This document shows, piece by piece, positions 1 to 7,995 of a DNA stretch of 64,000 nt. Origin of the DNA: Duganella guangzhouensis (GTDB taxonomy: Bacteria > Pseudomonadota > Gammaproteobacteria > Burkholderiales > Burkholderiaceae_D); assembly GCF_009674535.1 (NCBI RefSeq), contig NZ_WKJK01000022.1, positions 1 through 64,000 of the forward strand, in the 5' to 3' direction. How positions within the stretch are numbered: the first letter of the stretch is position 1; each line of letters opens with the position of its first letter. Below the pieces are notes generated by a model. It searched no databases and was not told the origin of the DNA. It saw only the letters and a list, made by a program, of their open reading frames with translations. The position numbers and the translations under genes are program-made.

Positions 1-154
1 CGACGCTGGGCAGCGGCACCGACGCCACCGCCGGTCCGGGCGCCGGCGCCGCCATGGCGCGCGCCTGTGCGGCGGCCAGCGCCTCATTGACTGCTTCTGC
101 CGCCGCCGCTGCAGCGGCCCCCAACAGCGAAGTGCGTGGTCGTGTATTGGTCAT
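1..154 (-). CDS. 5' end of an unidentified gene, cut by the window edge
   Basis: An open frame starts at an ATG (complement of 152-154) and runs off the left edge. About 50 residues are visible: MTNTRPRTSLLG followed by an Ala/Pro-rich stretch with no recognisable domain. No strong Shine-Dalgarno precedes the ATG. It is divergent from the EamA transporter gene, a position often held by that transporter's regulator, but nothing in the visible residues shows a DNA-binding domain, so I assign no function. Confidence 0.4.
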   Translation of the reverse strand, partial: MTNTRPRTSLLGAAAAAAAEAVNEALAAAQARAMAAPAPGPAVASVPLPSV

Positions 155-189
155 TTTACCGTCACAGTATGAGGAATTATGTCGTTAAG

Positions 190-208
190 TGTACTGGCAC
201 TGTACTGG
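190..208. promoter_or_regulatory. Direct repeat upstream of the EamA gene (possible operator)
   Basis: The octamer TGTACTGG occurs at 190-197 and again at 201-208, an 11-bp phase or about one helical turn. It lies between the divergent partial gene and the EamA transporter start. Helically phased direct repeats are typical of operators for dimeric regulators such as MocR/GntR or AraC proteins. The protein that would bind is unknown. Confidence 0.4.
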
Positions 209-230
209 TTTTGTCACGTACGATAAACCC

Positions 231-1181
231 ATGAATAAAACCACCATTACCCCAGCCCTGCCCACCCACAGCCGCCTGAGCGACGAAACCGCCGGCATGC
301 TGCTTGGCCTGATCGGCGTCGCCATCTTCAGCCTGACGTTGCCCATGACCCGGCTGGCGGTCGGCGGTGCGCCATCCAGCGCCGGCGCCGGCCTGTCCCC
401 GCTGTTCGTCGCCCTGGCCCGCGCCTTGGCCGCCGCTGTACTGGCCGCTGTCTGGCTGTACTGGAAACGCGCGCCGCTGCCGCCACGCCGCGCCCTGCCC
501 GCGCTGGCCATGGTCGCCATCGGCTGCGTGATCGGCTTCCCTTGGCTGACCTCCGTCGCCATGCGCAGTCTGCCGGCCGCCCACGGCGCTGTACTGGTCG
601 GCGTGCTGCCGCTGGCCACTGTGGTGTTTGCGGCGCTGCTGGGCGGTGAAAAACCATCCAAAGGCTTCTGGGTAATGGCCATCTTAGGCTCGGTATTGGT
701 GGTCGGCTTTGCGCTGCGCCAGAGCGGCGGCAGCCTGCACGCCGCCGATGCCGCCATCTTTGCCGCCGTCCTGCTGGCCGGCATGGGTTACGCCGCCGGC
801 GGCCGCCTGTCGCAAACGCTGGGCGGACAACAGACCATCTGCTGGGCGCTGGTACTGGCGGCACCACCGCTGCTGCCGGTGGTCGGCTGGATGGCGTGGC
901 ACGAGGCCGCGCAGATCGCCCATGCTTCACTAACCGCGTGGGCCGCTTTCGGCTATGTTTCGGTGTTTTCGATGTTTATCGGCTTCTTCTTCTGGTATCG
1001 CGGCATGGCGCTGGGCGGCGTGTCCCGGGTCGGACAAGTACAATTGGTACAGCCCTTTTTATCTGTACTGGGCGCCAGCGCGGTGCTGGGCGAGCCGCTG
1101 GAGTTGCAGACCGTGCTGTTCGCAATCGCCGTCATCGCCGTGGTGGGCACGGGACGCAAAATGCAGGTAAAACGCGCCTGA
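231..1181 (+). CDS. EamA/DMT-family transporter
   Basis: A ten-helix drug/metabolite transporter of 316 residues, expected in the inner membrane and probably exporting a small metabolite. Hydrophobic segments alternate with short loops from residue 25 to the end, in two similar halves as in tandem EamA domains. I chose ATG 231 (MNKTTITP). The longer frame from GTG 189 would put the direct repeat 190-208 inside the gene. A 15-codon frame with a good ribosome site (GAGGAA, ATG 179, stop 226) ends 4 bases before ATG 231 and could couple translation. The substrate cannot be read from sequence. Confidence 0.85.
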   Translation: MNKTTITPALPTHSRLSDETAGMLLGLIGVAIFSLTLPMTRLAVGGAPSSAGAGLSPLFVALARALAAAVLAAVWLYWKRAPLPPRRALPALAMVAIGCVIGFPWLTSVAMRSLPAAHGAVLVGVLPLATVVFAALLGGEKPSKGFWVMAILGSVLVVGFALRQSGGSLHAADAAIFAAVLLAGMGYAAGGRLSQTLGGQQTICWALVLAAPPLLPVVGWMAWHEAAQIAHASLTAWAAFGYVSVFSMFIGFFFWYRGMALGGVSRVGQVQLVQPFLSVLGASAVLGEPLELQTVLFAIAVIAVVGTGRKMQVKRA

Positions 1182-1286
1182 TGCCATACAGTATCTTGAT
1201 TTTGCCCCCACTGTGAGCATCCACGGCGGCAAGAGTACAATAACGGTCTTACCACGTGCAAAACACCTTAATATTTGGATAACCAC

Positions 1287-1748
1287 ATGTCTGTTTACGA
1301 AAAACTGAAAGCGCTTGATATCACCCTGGCAGCACCGGCCACCCCAGCCGCCGCCTACGTCATGTACGCCCAAACCGGCAATCTGGTATTCCTGTCGGGC
1401 CATATCGCCAAACGCGCCGACGGCAGCGTCTGGGTTGGCCAGTTGGGCAAGAACATCGACACCGCCGAAGGCAAGGCCGCCGCGCGCGCCATCGCCATCG
1501 ACCTGATCGGCACGCTGCAAGCGGCCGTCGGCGGCGACCTGAATCGCGTCAAGCGCATCGTCAAAGTCATGAGCCTCGTAAACTCGACCCCGGATTACAC
1601 TGAACAGCACCTGGTCACCAATGGCGCCTCCGAGCTGCTGGGCGAAGTCTTCGGCGACGCCGGCAAACACGCCCGCTCCGCCTTTGGTGTCGCTCAAATC
1701 CCGCTTGGCGCCTGCGTCGAAATCGAACTGATCGCGGAAGTCGCGTAA
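1287..1748 (+). CDS. RidA-like (YjgF/YER057c) protein lacking the deaminase arginine
   Basis: A 153-residue member of the Rid superfamily of trimeric cytosolic proteins. The fold is recognisable from VFLSGHIA, the central GTLQAAVGG helix and the final CVEIELIAEVA strand. RidA imine deaminases carry an arginine in a VARLP-type motif near the C terminus; here the matching site reads VAQIP, so the catalytic arginine appears to be glutamine. This suggests one of the Rid subgroups without proven enamine/imine deaminase activity. ATG 1287 is used rather than the in-frame TTG at 1275. A terminator follows at once. Confidence 0.88.
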   Translation: MSVYEKLKALDITLAAPATPAAAYVMYAQTGNLVFLSGHIAKRADGSVWVGQLGKNIDTAEGKAAARAIAIDLIGTLQAAVGGDLNRVKRIVKVMSLVNSTPDYTEQHLVTNGASELLGEVFGDAGKHARSAFGVAQIPLGACVEIELIAEVA

Positions 1749-1753
1749 GCGGG

Positions 1754-1783
1754 CGACAGCTTACCCGCTGTCGTTCCTTTTAT
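1754..1783 (+). terminator. Rho-independent terminator after the RidA-like gene
   Basis: Stem CGACAGC (1754-1760), six-base loop and GCTGTCG (1767-1773) are followed by a T-rich run TTCCTTTTAT. It starts 5 bases past the stop of the RidA-like gene and separates it from the aminotransferase gene. Confidence 0.65.
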
Positions 1784-1831
1784 AAGAGCACGCCACAAGC
1801 GCGCTGATTGAATCCTCTTAGTGAGACCTGT

Positions 1832-3025
1832 ATGAAAATCGAAAACTCCAACCCGATCGAGTGGCGCTTCGCTGAACGCGCCGAGCAGCTGCAAGCCTCG
1901 TTCATCCGCGAAATCCTGAAAATCACGCAGCAGCCCGAGATCATCTCGTTCGCCGGCGGCCTGCCATCGCCGCTGACCTTCCCGGTCGACGAAATGCAAG
2001 CGGCCTTCGACAAGGTGCTGCGCGAGAATGGCAAAGTGGCACTGCAATACGGCCCGACCGACGGCTACACCCCGCTGCGTCAATGGATCGCCGACCAGCT
2101 GTCGGTCAACGGCGCCAAGATCGTGCCGGAACAGATCCTGATGACCTCCGGCTCGCAACAGGCGCTGGACCTGCTGGGCAAAGTGCTGATCGACGAAGGC
2201 AGCCGCGTGCTGGTCGAAACCCCGTCCTACCTGGGCGCGCTGCAGGCGTTCTCGGTGTACCGTCCTGAATTCAAATCGGTGGAAACCGACGAACACGGCC
2301 TGGTGCCGTCGTCGATCGACGCCGTGGCGGAAGGCGCGCGCATGCTGTATTCGCTGCCTAACTTCCAGAACCCAACCGGCCGCTCGATGTCGCTGGAACG
2401 CCGCGAGCAGCTGGTGGAAACCTGCGCCCGTCTCGGCCTGCCGCTGATCGAGGATGATCCGTATGGCGCCTTGAGCTACAAGGGCGAGCCGCTGCCGAAG
2501 ATGGTGGCGATGAACCCGGACGGCGTGATCTACATGGGTTCCTTCTCCAAGGTGCTGACCCCTGGCATCCGCCTCGGCTACGTGTGCGCCCCGCTGCCGC
2601 TGGCGCGCCGCCTGGAGCTGGCCAAACAAGCCGCCGACCTGCACACTTCGCAGCTGACCCAGATGGTGGTGCACGAAGTGGTCAAGGATGGCTTCCTGGA
2701 ACGTCACATCCCGAAAATCCGCCAGCTGTACGGCGACCAGTGCCAGGTCATGCTGGACGCGATGGCGCAGTACTTCCCGGCCGGCGTCGAATGGACCAAG
2801 CCGGAAGGCGGCATGTTCATCTGGGTCACGCTGCCGAAGCATGTCGACGCGCTGAAACTGCTGGATGAAGCGATCGCGCAGAAGGTCGCCTTCGTGCCAG
2901 GTTCGCCGTTCTACGCCAACGACGCGGCCACCAATACGCTGCGTCTGTCCTTCGTCACCGTGCCGCCGGAACGCATCCGTCACGGCATCGAAGTACTGGG
3001 CAAACTGATCGCCGCCAAGATCTAA
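1832..3025 (+). CDS. PLP-dependent aminotransferase, class I/II (2-aminoadipate/MocR-like fold)
   Basis: A fold-type I aminotransferase of 397 residues. The N-terminal IISFAGGLPSP and YGPTDGYTPLR blocks are characteristic of the 2-aminoadipate/valine-type aminotransferase subgroup. The PLP lysine is in SFSKVLTPGIRLGYV, and the IEDDPYG block holds the aspartate that contacts the pyridine nitrogen. ATG 1832 is preferred to the in-frame TTG at 1808. It stands alone between a terminator and a long gap. The amino donor is unresolved. Confidence 0.88.
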   Translation: MKIENSNPIEWRFAERAEQLQASFIREILKITQQPEIISFAGGLPSPLTFPVDEMQAAFDKVLRENGKVALQYGPTDGYTPLRQWIADQLSVNGAKIVPEQILMTSGSQQALDLLGKVLIDEGSRVLVETPSYLGALQAFSVYRPEFKSVETDEHGLVPSSIDAVAEGARMLYSLPNFQNPTGRSMSLERREQLVETCARLGLPLIEDDPYGALSYKGEPLPKMVAMNPDGVIYMGSFSKVLTPGIRLGYVCAPLPLARRLELAKQAADLHTSQLTQMVVHEVVKDGFLERHIPKIRQLYGDQCQVMLDAMAQYFPAGVEWTKPEGGMFIWVTLPKHVDALKLLDEAIAQKVAFVPGSPFYANDAATNTLRLSFVTVPPERIRHGIEVLGKLIAAKI

Positions 3026-3382
3026 GTAACACGCCGTGGGCGGCGCTCGCCGCCCACAAAAATACAACAGCAACGCCGCAAACTTTATCACCAAAAGTCA
3101 CTAAAAACGGTAAAAGCCATAACTTCCCGCCAACATTACTTACACCATTAGGCGCAAGGCTGGCTGCGGATCATGCATCCAAAGCAATTGTAAGAATTCT
3201 GCAGCACTTTTTTTCACCTGTAAGCGTTATGAAGCGGTATGATTTGAACGGATAGTCACTTTCAAGTCAGGCCAGCCTTTGTTGAAACACGCCCCTACCA
3301 GCCGTGCTTGCCCACTTCGTTGCCGACCCGCGCAACTGCCGTCCCACGCCAACACAACCCACCAGGTTAAAGGCGCATACCA
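3026..3382. other. Longest intergenic gap of the window, with a strong hairpin
   Basis: A near-perfect hairpin lies at 3036-3057 (GTGGGCGGC, loop GCTC, GCCGCCCAC) just after the aminotransferase stop. An A-rich rather than T-rich tract follows, so intrinsic termination on the plus strand is doubtful; it may protect the mRNA 3' end. The rest is comparatively AT-rich and probably carries the promoter of the diguanylate cyclase gene. I find no further gene or repeat. Confidence 0.6.
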
Positions 3383-4741
3383 ATGAATTCTGGAAGTCTG
3401 AGTCATGCCACGCGGCGTGATGCCGCCATATTGATCGTCGACGACGCACCCGAAAATCTCGGCGCACTGCGCAAGATGATGGTCGAACAGGGTTACCAGA
3501 CCTTTGTGGCCACCAGCGGCGAACGCGCGCTGCGCATCGCCAGCCGCGTGCACCCGGACCTGATCCTGCTCGACATCATGATGCCGGGGATGGACGGCTA
3601 CGAAACCTGCCGCCAGCTGAAAAGTCAGGCATCGACCCAGCGCATTCCCGTCATCTTCATGAGCGCCCGCACCGACACCGACGACGTAGTGGCCGGCTTC
3701 GACCTGGGCGCGGTGGACTACATCAGCAAGCCGCTGCGCATGCCCGAAGTGTGCGCCCGCGTGCGCACCCAGCTGGCCATCCGCAGCCGCAGCGAAACGC
3801 ACGAAGAACAGGCCGAGCGCCTGCGCACCATCGTCAACAACATGGCCGAGGGTCTGCTGATTATCGAAGCCGATGGCCGCATCCAGTTCACCAACCCGGC
3901 CTGCGACAAATACCTGGGCTATCAGGTCGATCAACTGGCCGGACGCAGCATCCACGACCTGTTGAATCCACTGGTGGCGCAGGAATACCTGGACTACTTC
4001 GCGCGCTACGCCGCCGCGCCGCAAAGCGCGCACAATCACGGTACGCGCGAAGTCATCATCCGCCATCGCAATGGCAGCTCGGTGTGCATGGACCTGACGC
4101 TGACGCCGATGTATCTGCGCCAGCCGCTGTTCATCGGCCTGCTGCATGACATCACCCATCACAAGCAGTCGGAAGACGCCTTGCAGCGCGCCGCCATGGT
4201 CGACCCGCTGACCAAGATCGCCAACCGCCGCCACTTCGACACCTTCCTCGAAAAGGAATGGCAGCGCGCCATGCGCAGCGGCCAGCCCTTGTCGCTGGTG
4301 GTGCTGGACGTCGACCACTTCAAGCTATACAACGACACCCTCGGCCACGCGGCCGGCGACGCCTGTCTGCAGCAGGTGGCGCAGGCGATCGCCTCGCACG
4401 CGCTGCGCCCGACCGATTTGGCGGCGCGCTACGGCGGCGAGGAGTTCGTGCTGCTGTTCGCGGAAACCGATGGCGACTCGTCCTACCTGCTGGCCGAATC
4501 GATACGCGCTCACATCGAATCGCTGCAGATCCCGCATCCGCGTTCGACCACTTCGCCGTGGCTGACGGTCAGCATCGGCGTGGCGACCATCCACCCGCAT
4601 CAACTGGATAACACCGAATCGCTGTTCGTCGCCGCCGACCGCGCCATGTACGTGGCCAAGGAAGGCGGCCGCAATCAGGTACAAGCCACCAAAACCGGCG
4701 GCGCCTCGCTGGCCGCCGTCAAAGCGCTGGTGATGCGCTGA
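3383..4741 (+). CDS. Diguanylate cyclase response regulator (REC-PAS-GGDEF)
   Basis: A 452-residue cytosolic signalling protein. A receiver domain (about 13-130) has ILIVDDAPEN and the phospho-acceptor in LILLDIMMPGMDGYE. A PAS domain follows (about 150-265), then a GGDEF domain (about 280-440) with catalytic GGEEF. The inhibitory I-site RPTD sits exactly five residues before GGEEF, so the enzyme should make c-di-GMP with product inhibition. No transmembrane helix and no adjacent histidine kinase are seen, so its activating kinase is unknown. Its 3' end overlaps the convergent MFS gene by 23 bp. Confidence 0.95.
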   Translation: MNSGSLSHATRRDAAILIVDDAPENLGALRKMMVEQGYQTFVATSGERALRIASRVHPDLILLDIMMPGMDGYETCRQLKSQASTQRIPVIFMSARTDTDDVVAGFDLGAVDYISKPLRMPEVCARVRTQLAIRSRSETHEEQAERLRTIVNNMAEGLLIIEADGRIQFTNPACDKYLGYQVDQLAGRSIHDLLNPLVAQEYLDYFARYAAAPQSAHNHGTREVIIRHRNGSSVCMDLTLTPMYLRQPLFIGLLHDITHHKQSEDALQRAAMVDPLTKIANRRHFDTFLEKEWQRAMRSGQPLSLVVLDVDHFKLYNDTLGHAAGDACLQQVAQAIASHALRPTDLAARYGGEEFVLLFAETDGDSSYLLAESIRAHIESLQIPHPRSTTSPWLTVSIGVATIHPHQLDNTESLFVAADRAMYVAKEGGRNQVQATKTGGASLAAVKALVMR

Positions 4742-5882
4742 CACCCGCCGGCGCGCGCAGCGCCTTGAGTCCGAGCGGTACACTACCCGCCAGCGCCAGC
4801 GCGGCAAACACGATGACGCCAACGCCGCCGGCATCCTGGAACAAAACGCCGGCGCCCACCGTGCCCAGCGCCACCGCGGCAAACGTCACCACCACGGAGC
4901 GCGACAGCAGCGTGCCATCGCGATCCTGCGCCGAGATGAAGCTGTTCAGCACCGCCATGATGCTGTAGAACGCCGCGTTCAGCATCAGCTGTCCGACGAA
5001 GAACAGCGCCGCGCTGTGGGCGGTGAAGAAGCACGCCACCGATGCCAGCATCACCGCCAGCGCGCCGATCACCGTCAGCCCGCGCCGCGCCGCCAGCGCC
5101 GGTATCGCCGGCACCACGGCGCCGAAGAATCCCAGCAGCGACGACACCGACAGCAGCACGCCAGTCTGCGGCAGCGTCAGGCCGATCCGCTCACCCTGCA
5201 GCGCCGATACCGCCCACACGCCAGCCTGCACGCTGTACACGCCGACAAACACGCCCCAGGCCAGCCAAATTCCCAGCATGTCGTGGCGCCGCTCCAGCGC
5301 CACGCTGACCGCGCGCGCCGGCATCAGCGACGGCGCGCGCATCGCCACCACGCCCAGCGCCGCCGTCATCAACGCCAATCCTTGCCACACCGCCGCGCCG
5401 CTGGCCGCGTCCGGAAATAAAGTCAGCACGGTGAATACGCCGGCTACCACCAGCCCAGATAGCAGCAGTACCAGCCCCCACAAGCGTTCCGCATCCGGAT
5501 GGCAGGCCAGGCAGATGCCGACCATGACGATCATCTGCGCCTCACACACGCCAGCCGCCAGCCGCAGCGCGGCGAAGGTCGCCACCGGCAGCACCAGCGC
5601 GGACACCGCCTGGCATAGCGCCAGCAACAGCAGGGCGGCGCTGGTCAACGCCATCGGCGCGCGCCGCGCCAGCGCCGGCAGCACGATGCAGCCGGCCAGC
5701 ATGCCGATCATCTCGGCGCCGGTCAGCATGGTGGCCTGTCCTTCGTCCACGTGCAGGCGCGCCATCGCATTGGTCACCAGCAGCGGCATCATGGTGGTGC
5801 CGCCGATACCCAGCGCCCAGGCGCAGGAGAGGATCAGCGTCGGGCCGGCCCGGCGGGCGGCACCAACTGGTGTGGTGGTCAT
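4719..5882 (-). CDS. MFS transporter (12 helices)
   Basis: A major facilitator of 387 residues with about twelve hydrophobic segments, beginning with a short cytoplasmic tail (MTTTPVGAARRAG) and a first helix around LILSCAWALGIGG. The complement of 5880-5882 is the start codon, with GGGGAC a few bases upstream. It is divergent from an AraC regulator across a 176-bp region carrying phased repeats, so that regulator may control it. No substrate-specific motif is visible. Confidence 0.88.
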   Translation of the reverse strand: MTTTPVGAARRAGPTLILSCAWALGIGGTTMMPLLVTNAMARLHVDEGQATMLTGAEMIGMLAGCIVLPALARRAPMALTSAALLLLALCQAVSALVLPVATFAALRLAAGVCEAQMIVMVGICLACHPDAERLWGLVLLLSGLVVAGVFTVLTLFPDAASGAAVWQGLALMTAALGVVAMRAPSLMPARAVSVALERRHDMLGIWLAWGVFVGVYSVQAGVWAVSALQGERIGLTLPQTGVLLSVSSLLGFFGAVVPAIPALAARRGLTVIGALAVMLASVACFFTAHSAALFFVGQLMLNAAFYSIMAVLNSFISAQDRDGTLLSRSVVVTFAAVALGTVGAGVLFQDAGGVGVIVFAALALAGSVPLGLKALRAPAGVSASPAL

Positions 5883-5957
5883 GGTCAGTCCCCGGTGACA
5901 GACGGCGGCGCCGCCTTTTTTGCAAGCTTACGATGGCGCCGTCGCATAACGGGTCTA

Positions 5958-5990
5958 AAATGGCCAAAAATGGCACCCAAGCGGCCATTT
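5958..5990. promoter_or_regulatory. Repeat cluster between MFS and AraC genes (candidate AraC operator)
   Basis: AAATGGC occurs at 5958-5964 and 5968-5974, exactly one helical turn apart, and an inverted copy GGCCATTT lies at 5983-5990 (pairing with AAATGGCC at 5958-5965). Helically phased direct repeats are the classical form of AraC-family sites. It lies midway between the divergent starts, so it could serve the MFS gene, the regulator's own gene, or both. Confidence 0.5.
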
Positions 5991-6058
5991 CACCACAGCG
6001 TGATCCAGCCGCCACAAACCGTACTATGCTAACCGCAAAGTTCAGACAAGGAGAGTCC

Positions 6059-7135
6059 ATGCCGGTCAAACCGCATCTTCCCGACGCCGAAGCCGATGTG
6101 CCGCCGCACGTCATCCGCCAGGTACTGCAACTGGTGGCGAGCCATGGCCACTCGCCGGAGCGCTTGTGCAAAGGGCTGGGCTTCACGCCGGAGAATCTGT
6201 GCGACGCCAATTTCCGCGTCTCCTATCGCCAAACCAGCCTGCTGGTGCGGCGTGCCATGCAGCGCTGGGGCGATCCAGCGATCGGCATCGCCACCGGCGC
6301 GCGCCAGACCGTGGTGTGTTTCGGCCTGCCGGGACTGGGCATGCTGACCTGCGCCACGCTGGGCGAAGCCTTTCAGTATCTGATCAAATACCAACGCGCC
6401 GCCGGCGCTTTGACCATTAATGAGATGAGCATCCTGGACGAGCACCACTTCGTCACCGAAGTCAGCACCCGCTTTCATGATCCGGAACTGGAACCATTCT
6501 TCATCGAGGAGATTTTCGTCAGCGGCGTGGAAGTCTCGCGCGCGCTGGTTGGTTCGCATTTCCGGCCGGCGCGGCTGGAACTACGCTATCCGCGTCCGGA
6601 ATACGCTGCGGCCTACAGCGAGTACTTCCGCTGCCCGGTCATTTTCAACGCTCCGCTGAATCGCCTGATCTGCGACATGGCCTGGTACCACTGCCCACTG
6701 CCGACCCACGATCGCTACATGCGCGACAGCCTGCAAGCGCAGATCGACGAACTGCTGGAGCAGGATACGCCGCGCAACGATCTGGTGGAGTCCATCATGA
6801 ACGAACTGCGCGGCTCAATCGACGAAGTACCGGCGCTGGCCATGATAGGCGAGGCGCTCAACCTGAGCGAACGCACGCTGCGGCGCCGGCTGGCGGCGCT
6901 GGATACCTCCTACCAGCGCCTGGTGGACCAGGTGCGCTATGAGTGCGCGCTGGATCTGCTGAAGCGCAGCGACATGCCGCTGGTGGATATCGCCATGGCC
7001 ACCGGTTTTACTGATGCCCGCAACTTCCGCCGCGCCTTCAAACGCTGGTGCGGCATGCTGCCCAACCAGATCCGCCAGGGCGCGCCCGCACCGCGCATGC
7101 TGATGCCGGAGCGGGCGGCTGCAGCGACGGCCTAG
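6059..7135 (+). CDS. AraC-family regulator with arabinose-binding-like N-terminal domain
   Basis: A 358-residue regulator. Residues from about 30 to 220 resemble the ligand-binding domain found in OruR-type AraC proteins (SYRQTSLLVRRAMQRWGDP, FGLPGLGMLTCATLGEAF). The C-terminal 100 residues contain the double helix-turn-helix (LNLSERTLRRRLAALDTSYQRLVDQVR, then IAMATGFTDARNFRRAFKRW). ATG 6059 has an excellent ribosome site, AAGGAG, 5 bases upstream; the frame is open further upstream without comparable signals. It faces the SDR-ALDH-monooxygenase operon and is a likely regulator of it. Its stop codon interlocks with that of the SDR gene. Confidence 0.92.
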   Translation: MPVKPHLPDAEADVPPHVIRQVLQLVASHGHSPERLCKGLGFTPENLCDANFRVSYRQTSLLVRRAMQRWGDPAIGIATGARQTVVCFGLPGLGMLTCATLGEAFQYLIKYQRAAGALTINEMSILDEHHFVTEVSTRFHDPELEPFFIEEIFVSGVEVSRALVGSHFRPARLELRYPRPEYAAAYSEYFRCPVIFNAPLNRLICDMAWYHCPLPTHDRYMRDSLQAQIDELLEQDTPRNDLVESIMNELRGSIDEVPALAMIGEALNLSERTLRRRLAALDTSYQRLVDQVRYECALDLLKRSDMPLVDIAMATGFTDARNFRRAFKRWCGMLPNQIRQGAPAPRMLMPERAAAATA

Positions 7136-7995
7136 GATAGTTCCCATTTACCGGCGCGGACCTGCACCAATCCACGCCGCCGCAGCGACTCCAGATAGCG
7201 CGCATGGCCGCGCAAGCCCTTCTTGCGGAACAGCGGTATCAGCCTTGGCAGCATATTCGGCACCAGCATCGCCAGCCGCACCGTCCATGACTCGCTGATG
7301 CGCGGATAACGTTCCAGACAGGGGCTATCCAGCATGCGCATCACCTGCCGGGCCACATCCTCCGGCTGCTGCGGCGGGTCCATGAATTGCAGCGTGTTGC
7401 CGCCCTCGATGGCCTCGCGCATCAGCATCGGCGTCTCGGTCGCGGACGGCATCACGCTGCCGATCTTGATCCCATGCCGTTCGGCGTCCATGCCCAGGCA
7501 AAGCATCGCGCCACGCAGGCCGAACTTGGTGGCCGAGTAGATGCCGGTTTCCGGCAGCGGAAAAATCCCGCCCAGCGACACGGTGTTGATCACGCGCCCA
7601 TCGCCAACGCGCTGCAAGGCCGGAAACGCGAGCCGCGTCAACACAATCGGCGACAGCAGATTGATATTCAGCTCACCGAGGATATTCTCCACCGAGCGCT
7701 CTTCGAAATGACCGGTGCCGGTGATGGCCGCGTTATTGATCAGGATATCCAGCCTGCCGTAACGCTCCTGCACCAACGCCAGCAAATCCGGCAGCTTGTT
7801 GAAATCGGTCAGGTCGATCGCCACGCCGGTCGCGGACGGCCCCAGCTCCATGGTGGCGCGATCCAGCGCGGCTTGATCCCGGTCCGCCAGTACACACTGG
7901 ATGCCACGCTCAATCAAGCCGCGACAGATTGCTCGTCCAATGCCGCCGGCACCGCCGGTAATCAGCGCCACGCGCGCCGTTGCGGATGTCGTCAT
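7132..7995 (-). CDS. Short-chain dehydrogenase/reductase
   Basis: A classical SDR of 287 residues with the NAD(P)-binding TGGAGGIG, structural NNAA (ILINNAAITG), and the catalytic Tyr and Lys in YSATK. It would interconvert an alcohol and a ketone or aldehyde. The start at 7995 (MTTSATARVALITGG) has GGGGAG upstream and overlaps the stop of the aldehyde dehydrogenase gene by an ATGA. The three genes SDR, ALDH and flavin monooxygenase (transcribed monooxygenase first) therefore form one operon. The C-terminal 60 residues (LFRKKGLRGHARYLESLRR) are basic and extend beyond the core SDR fold. Confidence 0.92.
   Translation of the reverse strand: MTTSATARVALITGGAGGIGRAICRGLIERGIQCVLADRDQAALDRATMELGPSATGVAIDLTDFNKLPDLLALVQERYGRLDILINNAAITGTGHFEERSVENILGELNINLLSPIVLTRLAFPALQRVGDGRVINTVSLGGIFPLPETGIYSATKFGLRGAMLCLGMDAERHGIKIGSVMPSATETPMLMREAIEGGNTLQFMDPPQQPEDVARQVMRMLDSPCLERYPRISESWTVRLAMLVPNMLPRLIPLFRKKGLRGHARYLESLRRRGLVQVRAGKWELS

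Noticed and set aside
3036..3057. Strong hairpin considered as an intrinsic terminator
   Set aside because: An A-rich rather than T-rich tract follows. Kept only as a structure within the gap.
1694..3094. 466-codon frame opposite the PLP aminotransferase
   Set aside because: No domain, biased composition; the aminotransferase is clear on the plus strand.
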